Part shown: positions 1-4,858 of the stretch, in pieces
Position numbering within the stretch: position 1 is the first letter of the stretch
How the letters are laid out: each line of letters begins with the position of its first letter
From: Comamonadaceae bacterium
Lineage (GTDB): Bacteria > Pseudomonadota > Gammaproteobacteria > Burkholderiales > Burkholderiaceae_C
Direction: 5' to 3'
Length of the DNA stretch: 5,443 nt
Assembly (NCBI GenBank): GCA_027490555.1
Contig: JAIXXW010000230.1
Span: 1 to 5,443 of the forward strand
Notes under the pieces: generated by a model
Database searches by the model: none
What the model was told of the DNA's origin: nothing
What the model saw: only the letters and a program-made list of their open reading frames with translations
Program-made: the position numbers and the translations under genes

Positions 1-191
1 GCCCAGCCTTGCGGGTCCACGCTCACGGCGGTGCGCAGGTACACGTCCATGTCGGTGGAGCCCTCGGGGCCCATGTCGTCCCACCAGTTGATGAAGTTGG
101 GCTGCCACTGCTCGAGCGCGCGTTGCAGCGTGCGGTCTTCCGACAGGTTGACGTTGTTGGGGATTTTTTCGCTGTAGTTGATACCGGACAT
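1..191 (-). CDS. boxB: Benzoyl-CoA 2,3-epoxidase subunit BoxB, N-terminal part (cut by window edge)
   Basis: The first 63 residues are visible, from an ATG at 191-189 to Trp63; the rest lies beyond the left edge. The N-terminus begins MSGINYSEKIPNNVNLSED and continues with a tryptophan-rich stretch, FINWWDDMGPEGS (residues 33-45), which I recognise as the conserved start of BoxB. In characterised systems BoxB is the di-iron oxygenase component that epoxidises the ring of benzoyl-CoA to 2,3-epoxybenzoyl-CoA in the cytoplasm, with electrons supplied by the reductase BoxA. The iron-ligand helices are outside the window and cannot be checked. The start is supported by a GGAG ribosome-binding site at 201-198, six bases before the ATG. 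It follows boxC on the same strand after 88 bp, the gap having no clear promoter or terminator, so co-transcription with boxC is likely. The identity rests on recalled family sequence; the N-terminal motif is distinctive. Confidence 0.93.
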   Translation of the reverse strand, partial: MSGINYSEKIPNNVNLSEDRTLQRALEQWQPNFINWWDDMGPEGSTDMDVYLRTAVSVDPQGW

Positions 192-279
192 GTGATTCTC
201 CAGAAATGAAAGCTGCGGTGGGGTCAAATTTCGGTTGCAGCGCGGACCACCGGGAACCGCACCGCACAACTTCAAAACA

Positions 280-1941
280 TCAAACGCGGTTCAAGTCGAA
301 GCTGACTTTTTCGCCCTTGCCATAAACCTTCAGGGCGCCTTTTTCGCCGACGGCGTTGGGGCGCTGGAAGATCCAGTTTTGCCAGGCGGTCAGGCGGCCA
401 AAAATGCGGGTCAGCATGTTTTCCTTCTGGGCGAAACGCAGGTTGGCTTCCAAGCCGGTCAGCGCGTCGGGCGACATGGCCGCGCGCTCTTCCAGCGCCA
501 GGCGGATCTCGTCGGCCCAGTCGATGTCGTCCGGCGCGGCCGTGACCAGGCCCAGGGCCAGGGCCGCGTCTGCGTCGAGGGCCTGGCCGATGGCGCCGCG
601 TGCGGCTTCCATGGCAGGCACTTCTTCGTAGAAACGGCGCTGCAGGCGGGTCTGGTCGTTGACCATGGGGAAGAAACCAAAGTTCATTTCGTTCAGCTGG
701 ATCTTGGGTGCTTTGGCTTCGTCGTCGGGCAGTGCCAGCATGTAGGCACGGTCGGCGCAGAAAGCCAATTCCGCGAGTGTGCCGACAAAACAAGTCCCTT
801 CTTCAATCAAGGCAAACAGGCTGCGCGAAGTCACGTCCATGCGGGCCAGGGTGCGGCGCAGGTGGCCGATGGTCTCGCGGACAAACCAGTGGTCCTTGTT
901 GGCCAGCATGGTGGCGTCAGAGGCCAACACGGCTGCCGCATCGCCCGAGGTCTTGATGACCCAGGTGCCGATGTCGAGTTCGTTGGTGCGCATGTGCAAG
1001 ATGGCGTCGTCGAGTTCACGCACCATCTGCAGGGGCCACCAGTTCACACCCGCGGCTTCGATGCCGGCGATGTCGGTGGGCTGTGCCGTGCTGGGGGCCT
1101 TGACGGTGAAGGTGGCAATGCGTTTGGCGCGGTCGATCTCGACGGCCACATGGGTGTAGCGCAGGCTGTCGGCCGCGATGGTGCGGTTGATCGGTGTGAG
1201 TTCCACACCCTTGGCGCCCACGGGGCGGCTGCTGCCTGCGGCCAGCTTGGCGGCGCGGGCTTTGACCACATCCTTGAACACAGCCGGCTTGGCGATCGCG
1301 TCGACCAGGCGCCAGTCCACGGCTTTTTGACCGCGCACACCTTCCACGCTGGTGCAGAAAATGTCGGCCAGGTCGTGGCGCACATGGCGCTTGTCGGTCA
1401 CGCGGGTCAGACCGCCGGTGCCGGGCAACACGCCGAGCAGGGGCACCTCGGGCAAGGACACGGCGCTGGAGCGGTCGTCGACCAACACGATGTCGTCGCA
1501 AGCCAGGGCCAGCTCATAGCCGCCGCCCGCGCAGGCGCCGTTCAGGGCAGCGACAAATTTCAGGCCGTCGTGCTTGCTGGAGTCTTCGATGCCATTGCGG
1601 GTTTCGTTGGTGAATTTGCAGAAATTGACTTTCCAGCCGTGGGTCGACACGCCCAGCATGAAGATGTTGGCACCGGAGCAGAACACGCGGTCACGCGCGC
1701 TGGTCACCACCACGGTGCGCACTTCGGGGTGTTCGAAGCGGATGCGCTGCAGGGCGTCATGCAACTCGATGTCCACGCCCAGGTCGTAACTGTTGAGCTT
1801 GAGCTTGTAGCCAGGGCGGATGCCCGCGTCTTCGTTGATGTTGATCGACAAGGTCGCGATCTCGCCATCAAAGGCCAGTTGGATGTGCTTGTATTGCGAG
1901 GGGTGGGTCTGGTAATCCACCTGGGTTGCTGCTGTGGTCAT
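280..1941 (-). CDS. boxC: 2,3-epoxybenzoyl-CoA dihydrolase (benzoyl-CoA-dihydrodiol lyase) BoxC
   Basis: Complete gene, 553 residues, the usual length for BoxC and about twice that of a simple crotonase. In known systems the enzyme adds water to 2,3-epoxybenzoyl-CoA and cleaves the ring between C2 and C3, giving 3,4-dehydroadipyl-CoA semialdehyde and formate. The N-terminal half carries the crotonase signature: an oxyanion-hole type segment SGANIFMLG (89-97), GACAGGGYELALACD (135-149) with Glu143, and VSLPEVPLLGVLPGTGG (161-177) with Glu165; the two glutamates are in the positions expected for crotonase acid/base residues. The C-terminal half (about 300-530) again resembles the crotonase fold, with a second such segment near 381-402 (GTCFVGTLAELAFCADR). 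The C-terminal tail GKGEKVSFDLNRV (541-553) is typical of BoxC. The start is supported by GGAG at 1951-1948, six bases upstream. It lies 155 bp downstream of boxR and 88 bp upstream of boxB on the same strand. Confidence 0.95.
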   Translation of the reverse strand: MTTAATQVDYQTHPSQYKHIQLAFDGEIATLSININEDAGIRPGYKLKLNSYDLGVDIELHDALQRIRFEHPEVRTVVVTSARDRVFCSGANIFMLGVSTHGWKVNFCKFTNETRNGIEDSSKHDGLKFVAALNGACAGGGYELALACDDIVLVDDRSSAVSLPEVPLLGVLPGTGGLTRVTDKRHVRHDLADIFCTSVEGVRGQKAVDWRLVDAIAKPAVFKDVVKARAAKLAAGSSRPVGAKGVELTPINRTIAADSLRYTHVAVEIDRAKRIATFTVKAPSTAQPTDIAGIEAAGVNWWPLQMVRELDDAILHMRTNELDIGTWVIKTSGDAAAVLASDATMLANKDHWFVRETIGHLRRTLARMDVTSRSLFALIEEGTCFVGTLAELAFCADRAYMLALPDDEAKAPKIQLNEMNFGFFPMVNDQTRLQRRFYEEVPAMEAARGAIGQALDADAALALGLVTAAPDDIDWADEIRLALEERAAMSPDALTGLEANLRFAQKENMLTRIFGRLTAWQNWIFQRPNAVGEKGALKVYGKGEKVSFDLNRV

Positions 1942-1984
1942 GGCTGTCTCCGTGTGAGGGGATGGGTTGGGTGTCGGTCAAAAA

Positions 1985-1998
1985 TGCATTGCGCTGCA
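1985..1998. promoter_or_regulatory. Perfect TGCA-N6-TGCA site upstream of boxC, putative BoxR operator
   Basis: TGCA TTGCGC TGCA, with both half-sites exact and the same spacing as the boxR-boxD site. It begins 44 bp upstream of the boxC ATG, within the probable leader or downstream part of the boxC promoter region. It could act as a roadblock or as a partner site to those further upstream. Binding is inferred. Confidence 0.6.
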
Positions 1999-2006
1999 GG
2001 TTGACC

Positions 2007-2020
2007 TGAAGTTTAGTGCA
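2007..2020. promoter_or_regulatory. Degenerate TGCA-N6-TGCA-like site (TGAA-N6-TGCA) upstream of boxC
   Basis: The left half is TGAA (one mismatch) and the right half is exact, with a six-base spacer GTTTAG. It starts 22 bp from the perfect site at 1985, about two helical turns, which would place both on the same DNA face. On its own it is weak; its value is as part of the cluster. Confidence 0.35.
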
Positions 2021-2040
2021 TGCGATTCGAGGCGGCAATA

Positions 2041-2054
2041 TGCACTTTAATTCA
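2041..2054. promoter_or_regulatory. TGCA-N6-TTCA site at the boxC promoter, near-duplicate of the boxR-boxD operator
   Basis: TGCA CTTTAA TTCA differs from the perfect site at 3069-3082 by one base. The similarity extends outside the motif: 2037-2055 and 3065-3083 agree at 17 of 19 positions. It abuts the TATAAAAT element at 2061-2054 (minus strand), so it covers the probable boxC transcription start. This makes it a likely repressor site. Confidence 0.6.
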
Positions 2055-2061
2055 TTTTATA
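2054..2061 (-). promoter_or_regulatory. Candidate -10 region of the boxC promoter
   Basis: The minus strand reads TATAAAAT, which contains TATAAA and TAAAAT, both good -10 hexamers. No convincing -35 is seen 16-18 bp upstream. A start near 2047-2049 would give a leader of about 106 bases before boxC and would fall in the operator-like site at 2041-2054. The AT-rich stretch 2039-2074 stands out from the GC-rich surroundings. Confidence 0.4.
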
Positions 2062-2096
2062 GGTATTAACCCTAGGAATCCGACACTGCACCGGCC

Positions 2097-3011
2097 TCAA
2101 GCGGGCCAAGCCAGGTGATGCCGCACCGAGGACCGCAAGGCGTCAAAGGCCTGGTCTTCGCTGCGGCCACTGGTGTTGATGGCCAAATCGGCTTTGGAAT
2201 AAAAGGCCGCGCGTCCTTCCAGGATGCGCTTGAGGTCTTCCATCGCCTCGCGGCTGGCGGCCATGGGCCGCATGTCACCTTGGGCGGCCACACGCCCCAT
2301 GTGGTCGGCCGCATCGGCCTGCAGCCAGACGGTGGTGCAGTGCGACAGCAGCAGGTTGAAGTTGGCCGAGTCCGAGACCAGCCCCCCCGGGGTGGCGATG
2401 ACGACTTCGGGGTAAATCTGGATCGCCTCCTCGAGCGCCCGACGCTCGTAACGGCGGTAGGCGTTGGCACCGTACAGGTTGTGGATCTCGCTGATCTGGC
2501 AACCGGCAAACTGCTCGATCTCGCGGCTGAGCTCGATGAAGGGAAAGCCCAGATCGTCGGCCAGGCGCTGGCCCAGCGCGGTCTTGCCCGCGCCGCGCAA
2601 GCCGATCAGGGCGATGCGGGTCTTGCGCTCTTGCGCATTGCCGCCTTCGCCAAACATTTCGCCCAGCTGCACCCGGGCACGGCGCAAATCGGCCTCGTTG
2701 CGCTTGGACAGCAGCTCGCGGATCAACAGCCACTCGGGCGAACGGGTGGTCACGTCGCCCAGCAGTTCGGCCAGCGAGCACTGCAAGGCCTGGGACACCT
2801 GCAACAGCACCAAGACCGAGACGTTGCCCGTGCCGTACTCCAGATTGGCCAGATGGCGTTCGGACACCTCGGCGGCCACCGCCACGGCGCGGCGCGTCAT
2901 GCCCTTGCGCGAGCGCAAATTGCGCACGCGCTCACCCAGCGCCTCCAGGAACGGGCTGCGTTTGGTATCCGTCCCGGACGGCGCCAACAACTGGGACTCT
3001 TGGGATGCCAT
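2097..3011 (-). CDS. boxR: BoxR-type transcriptional regulator, XRE helix-turn-helix fused to a shikimate-kinase-like domain
   Basis: Predicted 304 residues from the ATG at 3011-3009. Residues about 25-84 form an XRE/Cro-type helix-turn-helix (LGERVRNLRSRKGMTRRAVA, then SERHLANLEYGTGNVSVLVL). A linker of about 45 residues follows. From about residue 131 there is a shikimate-kinase-like P-loop domain with Walker A GLRGAGKT (137-144), YRRYERRALEE (185-195) and a GG loop in ATPGGLVSD (206-214). This architecture is that of BoxR and of its anaerobic counterpart BzdR, where the kinase-like domain senses benzoyl-CoA and relieves repression. The shikimate-binding Asp of true shikimate kinases appears replaced (FIELSREIE, Ser162), so it is probably a sensor rather than a kinase. 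I chose this start over ATGs at 3029 and 3026 because AAGGTGG (3021-3015) lies just upstream; the longer form would add MMQRWN. boxD diverges from it and boxC follows it on the same strand. Confidence 0.93.
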   Translation of the reverse strand: MASQESQLLAPSGTDTKRSPFLEALGERVRNLRSRKGMTRRAVAVAAEVSERHLANLEYGTGNVSVLVLLQVSQALQCSLAELLGDVTTRSPEWLLIRELLSKRNEADLRRARVQLGEMFGEGGNAQERKTRIALIGLRGAGKTALGQRLADDLGFPFIELSREIEQFAGCQISEIHNLYGANAYRRYERRALEEAIQIYPEVVIATPGGLVSDSANFNLLLSHCTTVWLQADAADHMGRVAAQGDMRPMAASREAMEDLKRILEGRAAFYSKADLAINTSGRSEDQAFDALRSSVRHHLAWPA

Positions 3012-3014
3012 GTT

Positions 3015-3021
3015 CCACCTT
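3015..3021 (-). promoter_or_regulatory. Ribosome-binding site that decides the boxR start
   Basis: On the minus strand this reads AAGGTGG, close to AAGGAGG. It sits upstream of the ATG at 3011-3009, with six bases between AAGG and the ATG. The two in-frame ATGs further upstream (3029 and 3026) have no comparable site in front of them. Confidence 0.65.
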
Positions 3022-3050
3022 TGCATCAATATTAGGGAAAACCCTTGGAT

Positions 3051-3079
3051 TTAAGCCCACCCAAAACATGCACTTTAAT
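3051..3079 (+). promoter_or_regulatory. Candidate sigma-70 promoter for boxD
   Basis: TTTAAT (3074-3079) matches the -10 consensus at 5 of 6 positions. TTAAGC (3051-3056), 17 bp upstream, is a poor -35 with 3 of 6 matches. This would give a leader of about 120 bases before boxD. The -10 lies inside the perfect TGCA-N6-TGCA site, as expected for a repressed promoter. The weak -35 keeps confidence low, and a start near TTTATA (3119-3124) is an alternative. Confidence 0.35.
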
Positions 3080-3082
3080 GCA
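3069..3082. promoter_or_regulatory. Perfect TGCA-N6-TGCA site between boxR and boxD, putative BoxR operator
   Basis: The sequence is TGCA CTTTAA TGCA, with both half-sites exact. TGCA repeats are, from memory of work on the Azoarcus regulators, the recognition element of BoxR and BzdR. The site lies about mid-way between boxR and boxD and overlaps a candidate boxD -10 (TTTAAT, 3074-3079), so bound BoxR could block boxD transcription and might also affect its own gene. The motif is seen directly; binding is inferred. Confidence 0.7.
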
Positions 3083-3094
3083 TACTGGCGAGCA

Positions 3095-3108
3095 CGCACA
3101 ATAGTGCA
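3095..3108. promoter_or_regulatory. Second TGCA-N6-TGCA-like site (CGCA-N6-TGCA), putative BoxR operator
   Basis: The left half is CGCA (one mismatch) and the right half is TGCA, with the same six-base spacer. It starts 26 bp after the first site and sits just downstream of the candidate boxD -10. The core GCAC-AATA-GTGC (3096-3107) is a perfect inverted repeat. It could be a weaker second operator that helps cooperative binding. Confidence 0.45.
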
Positions 3109-3204
3109 TCAATCGCAGTTTATACCGCCAACGGGACCCGAAGAACAATTTTTTGTGCAGAGCCTGGCAGACATGGGCCCTGCACGAGCCCTGGAAAGCA
3201 CCCC

Positions 3205-4776
3205 ATGACCACCGCATTGCTCCCCAACTTTTTCGCAGGCCGCTGGCAAACCGGCAGCGGCGCGGGCACGCCCCTGTTCGATCCTGTGCTGGGCACCGAA
3301 CTGGCCCGCGTGTCGAATGCAGGCATCGACCTGGCCGAAGGCTTTGCTTTTGCGCGGGAACACGGCGGCGCAGCCTTGCGCGCCCTGAGCTACGGCCAGC
3401 GTGCGGGCCTGCTGGCCGGCATCGTCGACGTGCTGCAGGCGCACCGAGAGGCCTACCACGAGATCGCCACCGCCAACAGCGGCACGGTCGCCAAGGATTC
3501 GGGCGTGGACATTGACGGGGCCATCTTCACGCTCGGCTTTTTCGCCAAGCAAGGCGCAGCCCTGGGCGATGCCCAACTCTTGCTCGACGGCCAGCGCATC
3601 CGCATGGGGAAAGACCCGGCCTTCCAGACCCAACACATCCAGGTGCCCACACAGGGCGTGGCGCTGTTCATCAACGCCTTCAACTTCCCCAGCTGGGGCT
3701 TGTGGGAAAAAGCCGCGCCGGCCCTGCTCTCGGGCGTGCCGGTCATCGTCAAGCCGGCCACCGCCACCGCCTGGCTGACCCAGCGCATGGTGAAGGACGT
3801 CGTCGATGCGGGCATCTTGCCCGTGGGCGCTTTGTCGGTCATTTGCGGCTCATCCGCAGGCCTGATGGACCCGCTGCAGGCCTTTGACGTGGTCAGCTTC
3901 ACCGGCTCGGCCGAAACCGGCCGGATCATCCGCAGCCACCGCGCCGTGACCGAGCTGTCGGTGCGCTGCAACATCGAGGCCGACAGCCTGAACAGCGCCC
4001 TGCTCTCGCCCACCGCCACCGCCGACAGCGAAGCCTTCCAACTGCTGGTGGCCGAAGTCGCCCGCGAGATGACCGTCAAATCGGGCCAGAAATGCACCGC
4101 CATCCGCCGGATCTTTGTGCCGCGTGCCCTGTACAAGGCGGCTGCCGAAGCCATTGGCGCACGCCTGGCCAAAACCACCGTGGGCAACCCACGCAACCCC
4201 GCCGTGCGCATGGGCGCCCTGGTCAGCCAGGTGCAAAAAGCCAGCGTGCTGGCCGGGCTGGCGCAGTTGCAAACCGAAGCCACGGTGCTGTCCGATGGCG
4301 CTGCCGCAGGGCTGGTCGACGCCGATGCGTCCAGCGCCTGCGTGGCCCCGGTGCTGCTGGGCACCGAATCGCCCATGAGCGCCCAGGTGCTGCATGCGGT
4401 CGAGGTGTTCGGCCCGGTGGCCACCCTCATGCCCTACGACCACATCGACGAGGCCTATGCCATGATCCGCCGCGGCGAAGGCTCGCTGGTGTGCTCGGTC
4501 TACAGCGAAGACCCGGCGTTCACCGCGCAAGCCTCGGTGGCGCTGGCCAGCAGCCATGGCCGGGTGCATGCGATTTCGCCCGATGTGGCGGCCCTGCACA
4601 GCGGCCACGGCAATGTGATGCCCATGAGCCTGCATGGCGGCCCTGGCCGTGCCGGTGGCGGCGAAGAACTGGGTGGCCTGCGCGCACTCCATTTCTACCA
4701 TCGCCGCAGCGCAGTGCAAGGCAGCGCGCTGGCCCTGGACCGATTGACTGCACAGGGGGCGACCCTGCCCCTTTGA
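3205..4776 (+). CDS. boxD: 3,4-dehydroadipyl-CoA semialdehyde dehydrogenase BoxD
   Basis: Complete aldehyde dehydrogenase of 523 residues. It should oxidise 3,4-dehydroadipyl-CoA semialdehyde, the BoxC product, to 3,4-dehydroadipyl-CoA; characterised homologues use NADP+. Visible ALDH features in order: INAFNFPSW with oxyanion Asn160 (156-164), a cofactor-binding Lys183 in VIVKPATATAW, FTGSAETG (232-239), the general base Glu258 in NIEADSLNS, the nucleophile Cys297 in KSGQKCTAIRR, Glu400 in EVFGPVATLMPY, and a C-terminal HGGPGRAGGGEELGG segment. The overall sequence resembles the PaaN/PaaZ-like ALDH branch that acts on CoA-linked semialdehydes rather than generic ALDHs. The start is supported by a modest GGAAAG at 3193-3198 with six-base spacing. 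It diverges from boxR and is followed after 82 bp by the benzoate-CoA ligase gene on the same strand, so the two are probably one operon. Substrate is inferred from family and context. A PaaN-like role in phenylacetate breakdown is less likely given the neighbours. Confidence 0.94.
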   Translation: MTTALLPNFFAGRWQTGSGAGTPLFDPVLGTELARVSNAGIDLAEGFAFAREHGGAALRALSYGQRAGLLAGIVDVLQAHREAYHEIATANSGTVAKDSGVDIDGAIFTLGFFAKQGAALGDAQLLLDGQRIRMGKDPAFQTQHIQVPTQGVALFINAFNFPSWGLWEKAAPALLSGVPVIVKPATATAWLTQRMVKDVVDAGILPVGALSVICGSSAGLMDPLQAFDVVSFTGSAETGRIIRSHRAVTELSVRCNIEADSLNSALLSPTATADSEAFQLLVAEVAREMTVKSGQKCTAIRRIFVPRALYKAAAEAIGARLAKTTVGNPRNPAVRMGALVSQVQKASVLAGLAQLQTEATVLSDGAAAGLVDADASSACVAPVLLGTESPMSAQVLHAVEVFGPVATLMPYDHIDEAYAMIRRGEGSLVCSVYSEDPAFTAQASVALASSHGRVHAISPDVAALHSGHGNVMPMSLHGGPGRAGGGEELGGLRALHFYHRRSAVQGSALALDRLTAQGATLPL

Positions 4777-4778
4777 TC

Positions 4779-4791
4779 CGGCCACAGGCCG
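4779..4791. repeat. Short GC inverted repeat just after boxD
   Basis: CGGCC-ACA-GGCCG, a five-base-pair stem with a three-base loop, begins three bases after the boxD stop codon. No T run follows it, so it is not a convincing intrinsic terminator. At most it could stabilise or attenuate the boxD-bclA transcript. The rest of the 82-bp gap to bclA holds only the bclA ribosome-binding site. Confidence 0.3.
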
Positions 4792-4858
4792 ATGCCAGGG
4801 CCGCCGCCATCCCCCTCAACAAAACAACACTGCAACACAGACCCCCGAGGAGACAAAC

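Noticed and set aside
192..279. boxC-boxB gap examined for a promoter, terminator or TGCA-N6-TGCA site
   Set aside because: Only a weak five-base CGGTT/AACCG pairing and the boxB ribosome-binding site are seen. No operator-like pair and no convincing -10/-35.
235..2004. 589-codon open frame on the plus strand across the whole of boxC
   Set aside because: It is antisense to a clearly recognised gene, rich in Gly, Ala, Val, His and Gln as expected from the complement of a GC-rich coding frame, and shows no recognisable domain.
2097..3011. Annotation of the boxR product as a genuine shikimate kinase
   Set aside because: The N-terminal helix-turn-helix, the lost substrate Asp and the position inside a benzoate cluster all favour a BoxR regulator.
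2115..3035. 306-codon plus-strand frame opposite boxR
   Set aside because: It mirrors the boxR codons, is rich in Gln, Gly, His and Leu, and has no family resemblance. A shadow frame of GC-rich DNA.
3034..3045. AGGG-AAAA-CCCT inverted repeat in the boxR leader region, considered as a terminator or operator
   Set aside because: The stem is only four base pairs, there is no T run at the right place, and it shares no sequence with the TGCA cluster.
3453..4785. Two long minus-strand frames (325 and 311 codons) opposite boxD
   Set aside because: boxD in the plus frame has all the aldehyde dehydrogenase catalytic motifs. The antisense frames have none and follow from codon bias.
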